In this document: piece after piece, positions 27,594 to 37,373 of the stretch | Numbering within the stretch: position 1 is the first letter of the stretch | Layout of the letters: each line of letters begins with the position of its first letter | NCBI GenBank assembly: GCA_049347715.1 | Contig: CP186339.1 | Span: 1,426,001 to 1,490,000 of the forward strand | DNA from: Thalassotalea_B piscium_A | GTDB taxonomy: Bacteria; Pseudomonadota; Gammaproteobacteria; Enterobacterales; Alteromonadaceae | Direction: 5' to 3' | DNA length: 64,000 nt | Notes under the pieces: model-generated | The model's input: the letters and a program-made list of their open reading frames with translations, nothing else | Told to the model about the DNA's origin: nothing | The model's database searches: none | Position numbers and translations under genes: made by a program

Positions 27594-27623
27594 AAAAAAA
27601 ACGGTCAAATGACCGTTTTTTTA
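27594..27623. terminator. Bidirectional terminator between ggt and a convergent lipoprotein gene
   Basis: Stem ACGGTCA/TGACCGT flanked by an A7 run on the left and a T7 run on the right, so it works on both strands. Confidence 0.9.
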
Positions 27624-27641
27624 TGACAAATTAATCATAGC

Positions 27642-28076
27642 CTAAAAAGGATCTTTTAAAATTTTGTCTATTACCCAATGATCATCAATTTGAATAAGTG
27701 AAAGACGTTTAACATCTTTAAATCGTTCATTTTGATAATAACCGTCAAAATATACTGTGATTACAGCCGCATTTTTAAACTGTTCCCTTACTTTAACACC
27801 GCTATCGTCAGGCTTAATTTCAACCTTGTCATAAGACATATTGAAAAGATGTCTTGCGATTGCTTTAGGTGACTTGTAATGCATAACAATACGAGCAAGT
27901 TTTGGGGCACAAACCGATGCGGCTTTTTTAGCATTTTTTTCATTATATAAGGCTTCAAAAAAAGCAACGGCTACTTTTTCTGGGTTTTCAATATCTGATA
28001 TTTCTTCATCGTTATTTCCACAGCCTGATAATAACAAAATCAAAGGAATGAAGAATAAAACTAAGTAGTGACGCAT
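27642..28076 (-). CDS. Small lipoprotein, NTF2/DUF4878-like
   Basis: From ATG 28076 (MRHYLVLFF), 144 aa with lipobox LLSGC (C19). An upstream ATG at 28112 would place residues before the signal peptide and is less likely. The body (PEKVAVAFFEALYNEKNAKKAASVC... DDHWVIDKI) has the layout of the NTF2-like DUF4878 lipoproteins, which fold as a small cone-shaped domain. Function unknown. It is convergent with ggt. Confidence 0.7.
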   Translation of the reverse strand: MRHYLVLFFIPLILLLSGCGNNDEEISDIENPEKVAVAFFEALYNEKNAKKAASVCAPKLARIVMHYKSPKAIARHLFNMSYDKVEIKPDDSGVKVREQFKNAAVITVYFDGYYQNERFKDVKRLSLIQIDDHWVIDKILKDPF

Positions 28077-28150
28077 ATTATTTCTTTCTTTTGCAATAAT
28101 TATTACTATCATAACCTAATCATAAGATTATATTCTATGAATTTAGCAAT

Positions 28151-28176
28151 AAAAAATGGCGCATAAGCGCCATTTT
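28151..28176 (-). terminator. Rho-independent terminator after cysK
   Basis: Perfect 10-bp stem AAAATGGCGC/GCGCCATTTT with a 4-nt loop and a T6 tract when read on the minus strand. It closes the cysK transcript. Confidence 0.88.
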
Positions 28177-28214
28177 ATCTATCTATTACGGAAATCATTG
28201 TCTTAAATAATGAC

Positions 28215-29189
28215 CTACTGTACTAATTCTTTTTCAGAAAAAACATCACTAAATAAAGGACTTGATAAGTATCGTTCTGCTGAGCTTGGTAAAATAACGA
28301 CAATGTTTTTGTCTTTATTTTCTGGTTTTTCCGCTATACGTTTAGCTGCTACTACTGCTGCACCTGAAGAAATACCCGCTAAAATACCTTCCTCTTTCAT
28401 TAATCTGTGAGTCATTGCCATAGCTTCTTCATTTGAGACTAACTCAACTGCATCAACAACAGAAAGATCAAGGTTACCAGGAATAAAGCCTGCACCTATA
28501 CCTTGAATTTTATGTGGTCCAGGTTTCAAGTCTTCACCAGCCATTTTTTGCGAAATAACAGGTGAATCTGTTGGTTCAACAGCAACGGAAATAATTTCTT
28601 TATCAGCGACTTTTTTCAAATAACGGCTAACACCAGTTATTGTTCCACCAGTACCTACACCCGCAACAAATATATCAACAGCACCTTCGCTATCTTTCCA
28701 TATTTCTGGGCCCGTAGTTTTTTCGTGAATTTCTGGGTTTGCTGGGTTGTCGAATTGACCTAAAAGTACATACTTTTCTGGATCAGAATCTTTTATTTCT
28801 TGTGCTTTAGCAATGGCACCACCCATACCTTTAGCGCCTTCAGTAAGCTCTAATTTAGCACCTAATGCAGACAATAACTTTCTGCGCTCTAAACTCATGG
28901 TTGAAGGCATAGTAAGCGTAATTGCATATCCTCGTGCTGCAGCAACAAAAGCTAATGCGATACCCGTGTTGCCACTGGTTGGTTCTACTATTTCTTTACC
29001 TTTAGTTAATACGCCACGTTTTTCAGCGTCCCAAACCATGTTGGCACCAATACGACATTTAACGCTAAAGCTTGGGTTTCTCGATTCAACTTTGGCAAAA
29101 ATATTACCAGTAGTAACTCGGTTTAATTTTACTAATGGTGTATTACCAATAGTGGTTGTATTGTCTTGAAAAATATTTGGCATGTTCAT
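28215..29189 (-). CDS. cysK: Cysteine synthase A (O-acetylserine sulfhydrylase)
   Basis: PLP enzyme of 324 aa. The Schiff-base lysine is K44 in NPSFSVKCRIG. The substrate loop is TSGNTG (71-76), and the phosphate cradle is GTGGTITG. It converts O-acetylserine and sulfide to cysteine in the cytoplasm. Start ATG 29189 has AAAGGAA upstream. It stands alone with its own terminator. Confidence 0.95.
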   Translation of the reverse strand: MNMPNIFQDNTTTIGNTPLVKLNRVTTGNIFAKVESRNPSFSVKCRIGANMVWDAEKRGVLTKGKEIVEPTSGNTGIALAFVAAARGYAITLTMPSTMSLERRKLLSALGAKLELTEGAKGMGGAIAKAQEIKDSDPEKYVLLGQFDNPANPEIHEKTTGPEIWKDSEGAVDIFVAGVGTGGTITGVSRYLKKVADKEIISVAVEPTDSPVISQKMAGEDLKPGPHKIQGIGAGFIPGNLDLSVVDAVELVSNEEAMAMTHRLMKEEGILAGISSGAAVVAAKRIAEKPENKDKNIVVILPSSAERYLSSPLFSDVFSEKELVQ

Positions 29190-29445
29190 TTCCTTTCGGT
29201 ATGGTGAGGTAGATTAAAGACCTTTTTTTATTGTTATGCTTAAATCTACATCAAGAGTATATTTGATTACGTTATGTAAATACCGCTTAAGAGTAGCGTT
29301 AATTTAGAGAAAATGAAGTGATTTTTTGTTATATCTTATATGCAAAAATGGAATAATAACTACTAATACTAATAACTATTTTTGAAATTAGCTGAGTAAC
29401 AGCTATTAATTACGGATAATAAACAGCTAAATTGGGCGTTACATC

Positions 29446-30519
29446 ATGATAATCCACACTAATTCATACCTGAGCAGGGAAGAAACAAAAAAAATTCTTA
29501 CTCCTTTTGCTTTTGAAATAGATAAATCACTTTTTGGTTTACCTTTAGCTGTTCCTAGAAAACGCGCTATCGCCTTGTTGGTGGACTTCATATTTATCGC
29601 TATTTTAGCTGAAATGCCAGGAGAATTATTTGCCTTGGCTGTCGCCTTTACTTTTTATCAATTAGGTAGTTGTAAAAAGCAGACATCACACGGCAAACCA
29701 AGATGGAGTATAGGTAAAGGATTGCTAAGGGTCGTTGCGGTAATTATTTTATTTATTACTCTACTATCCTTTTTTTCTCCTTATGTAGAACAATGGTCAA
29801 GTGATGACACCCCTCAAAAAGAGACTCATATTGCCAATAACAATATGGCTATTGTTAATACTGTTGCCATGACAATTGACCTTGCAACCCAAATTTCCAA
29901 TAGTCAGTGTAGCAGCCAAGCGTGTTTTTATAAGTTGATAACGCCTTTATTGGATAAGTATATTGATATGAATATACCTGTTACAAAAATGCAATCGACG
30001 TTAACTGAAGTTATCAGTGAAACTGAGTTATCTGATGAAGAAAAAGCATCATTAATCGCCTCTTTAATGGATGAGTATTCGCATTTAGGTGGACAGCCAA
30101 TAAAGACAGAGGAAAAAGGAGAACAGCCGGATAAAGAAGAAACGGTTAGCTCTGATACGTCAAAGACTAAAAAAATAGCAGAAAAGTCTATAGGTAATAA
30201 AGGATTCGATTGGATTAAAAGTAAGATAGAAGGGCTAGGTCTCAGTTTTGGTTGGGCGGCTTTATATTTTTCGGTATTAACCTCAGTATGGAACGGGCAA
30301 ACATTCGGTAAAAAGTTGATGAAGATTAGAGTGATCCAATTAGATGGGACACGGCTATCTGTATGGGACAGTTTTGGACGCTATGGTGGCTATGGCGCAG
30401 GGCTAGCTACAGGGCTTATGGGTTTTTTACAAATATATTGGGATCCGAATCGTCAATGCATTCATGATAAAATATCATCAACGGTTGTGATTGATCTTAA
30501 AAAATTAAAGCAACATTAA
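29446..30519 (+). CDS. RDD-family membrane protein with an internal insertion
   Basis: Protein of 357 aa. The first RDD segment (PRKRAIALLVDFIFIAIL, with the R and D that name the family) is near residues 38-55. The second half (FGWAALYFSVLTSVWNGQTFGKKLMKIRVIQLDG...WDPNRQCIHDKISSTVVID) is at 262-353. Between them lies about 150-170 residues, including two more hydrophobic stretches and a charged, probably extramembrane loop rich in Glu/Lys/Ser, with a CSSQACF pair. RDD proteins are thought to be membrane transport or stress proteins. The role here is unknown. Confidence 0.75.
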   Translation: MIIHTNSYLSREETKKILTPFAFEIDKSLFGLPLAVPRKRAIALLVDFIFIAILAEMPGELFALAVAFTFYQLGSCKKQTSHGKPRWSIGKGLLRVVAVIILFITLLSFFSPYVEQWSSDDTPQKETHIANNNMAIVNTVAMTIDLATQISNSQCSSQACFYKLITPLLDKYIDMNIPVTKMQSTLTEVISETELSDEEKASLIASLMDEYSHLGGQPIKTEEKGEQPDKEETVSSDTSKTKKIAEKSIGNKGFDWIKSKIEGLGLSFGWAALYFSVLTSVWNGQTFGKKLMKIRVIQLDGTRLSVWDSFGRYGGYGAGLATGLMGFLQIYWDPNRQCIHDKISSTVVIDLKKLKQH

Positions 30520-30622
30520 CTAAATGTTGAAACATTTAGTTAGTGAAACAAGGTGTTAGTAAATTTATTGGGCTTTTGTGTTAAAAATGTTTAATTTATT
30601 AGTTCTTTTTTTTATCAGCAAC

Positions 30623-30628
30623 TATACT
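30623..30628 (+). promoter_or_regulatory. -10 element of the ncRNA gene
   Basis: TATACT (one change from consensus) lies 7 bp before the first base of the structured RNA. The -35 region at about 600-605 is weak. Confidence 0.55.
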
Positions 30629-30633
30629 CTAGT

Positions 30634-30803
30634 TAGATGTTCGTGCCGCCGCAGTCAAAGACATGTGCAACGGGTTACCCGTATGAGCGTACAATCTATG
30701 CTCCTTGTTTTAGGACTAACATGTTAGTACTTTGTGCTAAACATACATGTGAACGGCCGTCGAAACACTCCCATAAACTGTCGATATGACGGCACGGCAT
30801 CTA
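30634..30803 (+). ncRNA. Candidate structured RNA, possibly 6S-like
   Basis: About 170 nt with no coding potential. A closing stem pairs TAGATG (30634-30639) with CATCTA (30798-30803). After a small internal loop, GTGCCG (30643-30648) pairs with CGGCAC (30790-30795), and CAGT pairs with ACTG further in. Inside are ACATGT/ACATGT, a hairpin CGGG-TTA-CCCG, a 7-bp hairpin GAGCGTA/TATGCTC and a palindromic ACTAACATGTTAGT. A -10 element lies exactly one promoter distance upstream. The 5' AGATGTTCG and 3' GGCATCT match the ends of gammaproteobacterial 6S RNA. The conserved inner CTGAGCCGATA is not seen, and the usual neighbours (zapA, fau) are absent, so the identity is tentative. It may be a new family. 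Confidence 0.5.
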
Positions 30804-30826
30804 TATTTTCTTCTCTTAATGCTTCT

Positions 30827-31522
30827 TTATGATGAGGTGGCAAATTCAACCGCTGCATGGGCATGAATCGCCGTAGTATCAAATAGAGGGACTTGAGTAT
30901 CTGCTTGATTGACCAATAGAGCTATTTCTGTACAACCTAAAATAATAGCTTGTGCGCCTTGTTGATACAAATCATCAATTATCTTTAAATACTGCTGTTT
31001 AGATGAGGATTTTATTTGACCTAAACACAATTCTTGATAAATGATCTTGTGGACAATCTCTCGATCATTTTTATTCGGAACGATAACGTCAATAGCAAAT
31101 TTTTCTTTTAAACGACCTTTGTAAAAATCTTGTTCCATTGTAAATGAAGTGCCAAGCAAACCGACCTTAGTGATCTTTTTGTTGATCAGTTGTGTTGCTG
31201 TTGCATCCGCAATATGGAGTAGGGGGATTGCGATTGCTTCACTAATAATATCGGCAACCTTATGCATGGTATTGGTACAAATTAACAGAACATCAGCGCC
31301 ACCAGCTTCAACCGCTTGTGCCGCATCAGTTAAAATGTCGGCTGTTTTATCCCAGTTCCCTTGATGTTGAAGTTTTTCAATTTCAGCAAAGTTAACGCTA
31401 AATAAGCAAATCTTTGCAGAAGAGAGACCGCCCATTTTATGATTGATACCTTGATTAATTAGTTGGTAATAGCTGAGTGTTGACTCCCAGCTCATACCTC
31501 CTAATAAGCCAATTGTTTTCAA
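30827..31522 (-). CDS. Aspartate/glutamate racemase family protein (YgeA-like)
   Basis: Protein of 231 aa starting at TTG 31522, 6-7 nt after GGGAG. The start MKTIGLLGGMSWEST is the family signature. The two catalytic cysteines are in ICTNTMHK and LGCTEIALL, one per half of the pseudo-symmetric fold. It is a PLP-independent racemase of aspartate or a related amino acid. It lies 27 bp downstream of the DUF5916 gene on the same strand, so cotranscription is possible. Confidence 0.87.
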   Translation of the reverse strand: MKTIGLLGGMSWESTLSYYQLINQGINHKMGGLSSAKICLFSVNFAEIEKLQHQGNWDKTADILTDAAQAVEAGGADVLLICTNTMHKVADIISEAIAIPLLHIADATATQLINKKITKVGLLGTSFTMEQDFYKGRLKEKFAIDVIVPNKNDREIVHKIIYQELCLGQIKSSSKQQYLKIIDDLYQQGAQAIILGCTEIALLVNQADTQVPLFDTTAIHAHAAVEFATSS

Positions 31523-31549
31523 GATATTCTCCCGTTAAAAATAGGCTTG

Positions 31550-33799
31550 TTAGGGCAACCAAGCATAACTGATTTTAGTAAAAAAAGTACGTTCTGCACG
31601 TTCAAGGTTATCTAAATAATCGTCTTGATAACTAAAATCAGAATAGCCTAAAAAGAATACGGTTTGAGGGTTGATTTTATAGGCATAAATCAGCTGAGCA
31701 GAAAGGTCATTGTTTTTCTTTGAAACGTCAATCATAGGATTGTTTTCAGGATTTCTTTCTACATCACTATAAACCAAATTTAGCTTTAAATAACTACGAA
31801 CATTAAATTGATAACTTAATCTTAACTCGCTTAACGAAGCTTTAAAGACATTAGCATCATCGGCGTCCAATGTGCCGTAGGTTTGATAGAAGTCTACCTC
31901 TAAGTGTTTAGTGACGTTATAGGTGACATTTGCACTGACTTCTTGATAATCACCTAAACGGTTATTGTCATAATCAATTTTATCCCCAAGTGTAATGTCT
32001 ATTGAACTATATAACTTATTACTTGGCTGTATATCGCCATGGATGACAATCTGATCCTCAGTAAATAAAGTGGTGTTATTATCAATAGCACTTATGTTGA
32101 TGTTTTCCCGTAAGCCTACTTTCTCGGCATGGGTTAGCTTTATATCGAAGTATGATAATAGGGGACCATCGATACCTAAGGTCGTTGAAAGATTCTTTTC
32201 TAGTAATTCGCCGTTATCACTGTGCTTTATTTGCCATTGCCCTGATATGCTTGCTTCTTGCCAAATACTATCTGATTCACCATAGAATAAACGATCCACT
32301 TGAATACTTTCTGATTGATAATCAGCATATGGCATATAGCCTAAGTCAGCTCTAAAGTCTTTGCCAATATCTTGATGTTCTGCATCAATTCGCCAATATT
32401 CAGAGTCATGTACATAGTTAAGTTTAAAAGCTTGGTCTTGAAAATCACCTAAGTATTCAGTATCAGAACTTAACCATTGCGCAAGAAGACTATTGGAATC
32501 ATCAAATTTATATTTTCCATCAATACCAAATACATAGTTATGATAATTATCAGCAGTTCTTAAAGTGCTAATCACACCAAGTGATAAGTCTTCATTAGCA
32601 TCATATCGATATTTTATCGCTCCAGAATGACTTTCGGTATTTAATGAAGCTATATGAGATTGCGTGTTTCCAGGGATAATAAAGTTCGTTTCAGTATCAT
32701 TAGTGAAAAATATACCGTAACTGTGCTTGTCTTCACTACCGGTCAGTTTAGCGCCATAATCAGGATCGGCAATATTTCGACTGTAAACCAAATCATAGTT
32801 TGAACTGAAATAATCAGAGTTTTCAGTAAAAAACTGACGCTTTTCTTCATAATAAAGTGAAAAGGTTTTATTAATACTTAGTTGCCCAGCGTCTGATTCT
32901 ACAGTAGAAAAGTCTGGGTTTAATGTAACATTGAGTAAGGTATTTGCATTAATTCCCCAGCGTAAATCTAAGCCAGCATCAATGTCGTTATCACTGTGCC
33001 AATCGTCATTGTTATCGTAGACATCTCTTGATTGATCCCTTTGTGCAACAATGGCAGGCGTTAACATTAACTTTTTGCCTGCTTTTGCATTTTTAAACCC
33101 CTTGATTTCAGGTACTTGGCATAGCCAACAATTATTATCTCTGTCTAGGGGAATATGTGAAATGCGTAATCGGCTATCACGTGGGTATAAACGAATAAGT
33201 TCAATCGCCCAGGTTTTAATGTCATTGGTATCTGCAAAATTTAAAATACGGTAAGGAATAGCAAGTTCTACCTGATAACCTTGCTCGGTGATTTTGCCAT
33301 AAGACTGCCAAATACCATCCCATGAGGTATTAGTTACACCAGTCATTTCATTATTAATAGCATCAAGTTGAACACCAAAAGGGTTTACCATAAACTGGTA
33401 ATTAAGTCGGCGTGTGTTAAACGTGTCGAGTTTAACCACTACCAAATCATCCCCCCATTTTGTATCTCTATCACCGAGAGATGCTTGAATATTTTCTGGG
33501 TTTGGGTCTTGTGCAATGAAAGAGACGAATAAAAACTCACCATTTTCAACTATTTTTGCTGTTGTTTTTACCGGGCTTGCTTTGTTATTCCAAGGATCAT
33601 TAACAATATTAAGGTCAATTGTGTTAGCTTCTTTCCAGATAGGATCATCTAATTCACCATCTATTTGAGCGCTTTTTTTACTGTAAGGGATATTAAGTGG
33701 ATTAATCTTTTCTGATATATCTTGGGCATTTATCGCGGGGCTAACCAATGAAAATACTACAGCTACACAAGCAATGCAGCTATTCCTTATTTTGAACAT
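31550..33799 (-). CDS. CBM9-like/DUF5916 outer-membrane protein, copy 2
   Basis: Protein of 749 aa with a signal peptide (cut near INA-QD). The N-terminal domain at about 40-230 is CBM9-like (IDGELDDPIWKEA, LFVSFIAQDPNPE, MVNPFGVQLDAINNEM). The C-terminal ~500 residues are a DUF5916 domain with many alternating aromatic strands, ending SYAWLP, typical of a beta-barrel. It probably sits in the outer membrane and may bind or pass a carbohydrate or other ligand. It is a paralogue of the gene immediately upstream; the shared blocks DFSTVESDAGQL and SRNIADPDYGAKLTG are obvious. Confidence 0.82.
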   Translation of the reverse strand: MFKIRNSCIACVAVVFSLVSPAINAQDISEKINPLNIPYSKKSAQIDGELDDPIWKEANTIDLNIVNDPWNNKASPVKTTAKIVENGEFLFVSFIAQDPNPENIQASLGDRDTKWGDDLVVVKLDTFNTRRLNYQFMVNPFGVQLDAINNEMTGVTNTSWDGIWQSYGKITEQGYQVELAIPYRILNFADTNDIKTWAIELIRLYPRDSRLRISHIPLDRDNNCWLCQVPEIKGFKNAKAGKKLMLTPAIVAQRDQSRDVYDNNDDWHSDNDIDAGLDLRWGINANTLLNVTLNPDFSTVESDAGQLSINKTFSLYYEEKRQFFTENSDYFSSNYDLVYSRNIADPDYGAKLTGSEDKHSYGIFFTNDTETNFIIPGNTQSHIASLNTESHSGAIKYRYDANEDLSLGVISTLRTADNYHNYVFGIDGKYKFDDSNSLLAQWLSSDTEYLGDFQDQAFKLNYVHDSEYWRIDAEHQDIGKDFRADLGYMPYADYQSESIQVDRLFYGESDSIWQEASISGQWQIKHSDNGELLEKNLSTTLGIDGPLLSYFDIKLTHAEKVGLRENINISAIDNNTTLFTEDQIVIHGDIQPSNKLYSSIDITLGDKIDYDNNRLGDYQEVSANVTYNVTKHLEVDFYQTYGTLDADDANVFKASLSELRLSYQFNVRSYLKLNLVYSDVERNPENNPMIDVSKKNNDLSAQLIYAYKINPQTVFFLGYSDFSYQDDYLDNLERAERTFFTKISYAWLP

Positions 33800-33967
33800 A
33801 AATGTCTACTTTTAGTTTATTATTTTTATTATGTAATTTAAATTACAATTCCATGTCTCTTAAATTGTGACAAATTAGCGTAATTATTACAACTAATTGT
33901 TAATTGATATAAAAAACTGGGTTATATACTGAAAAAGTATTAATAAAATAACGAATACCATGAAGAC

Positions 33968-36346
33968 TTATTGCACCCAGGCATAGCTAAACTTGGTAAA
34001 AACACTACGTTCATTTTGTTGTAAGTCTCTAAAATATTGCTCGGCATCATGGCTATCTGAATAGCCCAGATAGAAAACTGTTTGGGAATTGATTTTATAG
34101 GCATAGAGTAATTCAGTAGAAAGATTTTTACTGTTCGCTGTAATATCTTCTGGAGCAATATATAAGTAGTTAGCTACATTACGGTTAGTATTATTATAAA
34201 TGACACTAAATCGAAGAAAACTTTTCACATCAAATTGATAAACTGCACGCAAGTCAGTTAAGCGAGCGATAAAAACACTGGATTCATCTGCATTTAATTG
34301 ACTAAAGGTATGCTTTAATTTTAATTCAATATGTTGATTTAGGTTCCATGTCAGGTTTGAGGTGAAGCGTTCACTTTCTCCTAAACGATTATTGGTATAG
34401 TCGATAGCGTCACCCATACTGATATCTGCACTAATGCTAAAGCCTAAGTAAGGTCGTACTGATGCGTACAAGGAAATATCTTTTTCGGTAAATAATGTGG
34501 TGTTACCGTCAATGGCAAGGTTTGTTTTATCATGACGAGTACCTACTTTATCTCTAAAGCTATAGGCAAGCATAATACTCGTATTATAGCTGGCTGAGAG
34601 TTGGGCATTGATATCAAATTCTTTTTCAATTAATTCATTATTATCATTTTTGATCACGTCCCAGTCAGAATATATTTTAAATTGAGACCACCAAGCACCG
34701 GGTTCTCCATACCATTTGTGATCACCTCCGACTGAAAATTTATTGTAATCAACACGGGAGATAAAGCCTAAATCACCTCTAAACCCAGCATTTTGCCGGT
34801 CATAAGTGACGCGATAGTACCAGTCACTATCATTATGGTAATAACCTGCTTTGACAGCATTACCACTAAAACCGTCGCTATCTAAGGTACGAAGAACATT
34901 TTCATTGAAGTTACAATTACCAAATTCACAGTCTGTACTGGTTGCCTTTAGGCAATCTTGGGGATTATCTGCATCACAAAATTGTTCAAATAATGTTGTT
35001 GGATAGTCAGTATCAGAATATAAGTTTTGAAATTTAATCACATCATAAGTGCCTAACCTGACTCTTGCGTCTATACCATGGACTTGGTTTTGATAATCAT
35101 CAGCAGTTCTTAATGTTGATATCCATCCTAGGGTTATGTTTTTATTGAAATTATATCTATAACGTAAAGCGGCGGCTTTTGATTCACTATCAATTTCAGC
35201 GATAGATGAGGATCTGTTACCAGGGATTAATATATTAGTACTATCATCATCTGTCACAAATAAGCCAAAGGAGTGATGATCTTTGCGGCCAGTTAACTTA
35301 GCGCCGTAGTTTGGGGCATTAATATTTCGAGTGTAAATTAAATCATAGTTAGAGTCGAAATAGTCGGCATTATCTAAGAAAAAAGCGCGTTTTTCTTCAA
35401 AAAACAAAGCAAAGGTATTGTTTATGTTTAGTTGAGAACTGTCAGTTTCTATTGTTGAAAAGTCTGGGTTAATGGTTGTGTTTAAGATGATGTCAGGGGT
35501 TATTCCCCAACGAAAATCTAGGCTAGGTTCTATATTTTGGGTATCAATCCACTGATTATCATCATCTGACCTTTCTTGATTTTTTCCTAAAACAAGGGAA
35601 GGGGTGATAGTTAAATTACTACCTGGTTTAGCCCCTGAAAATCCGGTAGCTGTTGCGAGTTGGCATAATTCGCAACTATTATTCCTATCTAAATAAATAT
35701 TTGATAGACGCATTGATTCTTCACGAGGATAGAAGCGCATTAATTCTATTCCCCAATCTTGTGGTGATGACTTCTCGGTAAAATTTAGAATACTTAAGGG
35801 GATTGCCATTTCCACGATATAACCATCACAAGTAACTTCTCCTGCCGCACTCCATATACCATCCCAAGCGTCGCTTTCTTTTTGGGTAACTTCGTTTTCT
35901 TTACCATCAATTTTAACTCCTAACGGATTGACTAAAAAGCGATAGGCACTACGTTGATCATTAAAGGTATCTATCTTTATACCGACAATATCGTCACCCC
36001 ATACTTTATCCCTGTCTTTGTAAAAAGCACGAATCTTTTCTGGTTCAGGATCTTGAGCAATAAATAATATATAGAGGGTATTGCCGTCTTCCATTAATAA
36101 TGCTTCGGTGTGGACGGTACTTGGAATATTATCAAACGGGCGAGTAATGTTATTAATTAAAACTTTTTTGGCTTTTCGCCATTGAGGTTCTAATGGTTTA
36201 GCGTCTATTGAAATAGCCCCTTCAATGTGGGGGATATCTATAATACTTTGTGTAGGCCTCAGCGTGTTAGCGCTTGTTGTAAAAGGTATAGCACATAAAA
36301 AGGCTCCCAAAATAACGGTGAATATCCAAGTTTTGTGAGAGACCAT
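33968..36346 (-). CDS. CBM9-like/DUF5916 outer-membrane protein, copy 1
   Basis: Protein of 792 aa with a signal peptide (cut near TSA-NT). It has the same layout as its neighbour: CBM9-like N-domain (ISIDAKPLEPQWRKA, LFIAQDPEPEKIRAF), then a long DUF5916 barrel ending SYAWVQ. It has an extra Cys-rich insert (FCDADNPQDCLKATSTDCEFGNC) absent from copy 2. That insert probably forms a disulfide-bonded surface loop and is a candidate specificity determinant. The pair arose by tandem duplication, and 168 bp separates them. Confidence 0.82.
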   Translation of the reverse strand: MVSHKTWIFTVILGAFLCAIPFTTSANTLRPTQSIIDIPHIEGAISIDAKPLEPQWRKAKKVLINNITRPFDNIPSTVHTEALLMEDGNTLYILFIAQDPEPEKIRAFYKDRDKVWGDDIVGIKIDTFNDQRSAYRFLVNPLGVKIDGKENEVTQKESDAWDGIWSAAGEVTCDGYIVEMAIPLSILNFTEKSSPQDWGIELMRFYPREESMRLSNIYLDRNNSCELCQLATATGFSGAKPGSNLTITPSLVLGKNQERSDDDNQWIDTQNIEPSLDFRWGITPDIILNTTINPDFSTIETDSSQLNINNTFALFFEEKRAFFLDNADYFDSNYDLIYTRNINAPNYGAKLTGRKDHHSFGLFVTDDDSTNILIPGNRSSSIAEIDSESKAAALRYRYNFNKNITLGWISTLRTADDYQNQVHGIDARVRLGTYDVIKFQNLYSDTDYPTTLFEQFCDADNPQDCLKATSTDCEFGNCNFNENVLRTLDSDGFSGNAVKAGYYHNDSDWYYRVTYDRQNAGFRGDLGFISRVDYNKFSVGGDHKWYGEPGAWWSQFKIYSDWDVIKNDNNELIEKEFDINAQLSASYNTSIMLAYSFRDKVGTRHDKTNLAIDGNTTLFTEKDISLYASVRPYLGFSISADISMGDAIDYTNNRLGESERFTSNLTWNLNQHIELKLKHTFSQLNADESSVFIARLTDLRAVYQFDVKSFLRFSVIYNNTNRNVANYLYIAPEDITANSKNLSTELLYAYKINSQTVFYLGYSDSHDAEQYFRDLQQNERSVFTKFSYAWVQ

Positions 36347-36638
36347 TAATAGCTCTTATGCCGAAGTATATAGAATAGAATGCCCGTATAGTATAGCCAT
36401 GCAATTGTGTGTCAAAGTAAACACGATGACTTACCACTAGAATACGTTTAAATGAAGTACGTTATAAATAAATAAAGTAAAGGTGACTAGTATTTATTAG
36501 ATTTTTATCCTCATTAATATGTAGTAAAAATCAATGTCTTTATATTTAATTCATCCTCCTATTTGATTGATATTTAGCTCGAATATTCATGCCCCGTAGT
36601 GCATAATTATCAACAAATAAGTATGACTTTGATTAACT

Positions 36639-37373
36639 ATGTATAAATACTATTTAGATTTTTTTGCGTTAATGGTCTTTGTAGCCTGTTGGGCAGGATA
36701 TACTTGGTTTGCTAAAAAGCGAGCCAAAACAGATGATTGTATCGCTCGCTGTTTACACCAACATCGTATTCATTGGATGTATGAAGTGATGGAACGTGAC
36801 TTTAGAATGGTTGAAGCCGGTTTATTAGCAAATTTAGAACGCAATATTTCTTTTTTTGCTTCTACTACATTGCTTGTGTTAGCTGGTGTGTTGACGTTGT
36901 TTTCTCAAGTGGAAAAATTAGAACAAGTGATTGCTTCTATTCCGTTTACTGAAACCCCTGATCATGGTTTGATCCAAATAAAGTTATGTGTACTTGTTGT
37001 GATATTTGTGATGGCTTTTTTCCATTTTACCTGGTCTATGCGCCAATATGGTTTTCTTAATGTAATGATAGGAGCCGCCCCCTATAGCCTTAATGGGCCT
37101 CAAGAAAATCATAAGAAGTACGCTCGCCAAATGGCTACAGTGCAAGATCAAGCAGCACATACCTATAATTATGGTCTACGTGCTTATTACTTTTCTATTG
37201 CAGCGATGTTATGGTTTTTTCATCCTTTACTGTTGATTTTTGTTAGTTTGTTAGTGGTTTTTACCTTATTTAATCGGGAATTCCGTTCGAAGTCGGTAAA
37301 AGCAATAACCGCTGGGCAGCTTATTTTAAATGAAGAGCGAGATCGTAAAGGTAAAACATCATTTAATGAATAA
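36639..37373 (+). CDS. DUF599 family membrane protein
   Basis: Protein of 244 aa with four hydrophobic segments (about 5-22, 70-92, 108-128 and 184-212). Family-typical stretches are ANLERNISFFASTTLLVLAG and FHFTWSMRQYGFLNVMIGAAP. The inner-membrane family is of unknown function. Its last codons overlap the start of the next membrane protein gene (ATGAATAA), so the two are coupled. Confidence 0.82.
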   Translation: MYKYYLDFFALMVFVACWAGYTWFAKKRAKTDDCIARCLHQHRIHWMYEVMERDFRMVEAGLLANLERNISFFASTTLLVLAGVLTLFSQVEKLEQVIASIPFTETPDHGLIQIKLCVLVVIFVMAFFHFTWSMRQYGFLNVMIGAAPYSLNGPQENHKKYARQMATVQDQAAHTYNYGLRAYYFSIAAMLWFFHPLLLIFVSLLVVFTLFNREFRSKSVKAITAGQLILNEERDRKGKTSFNE

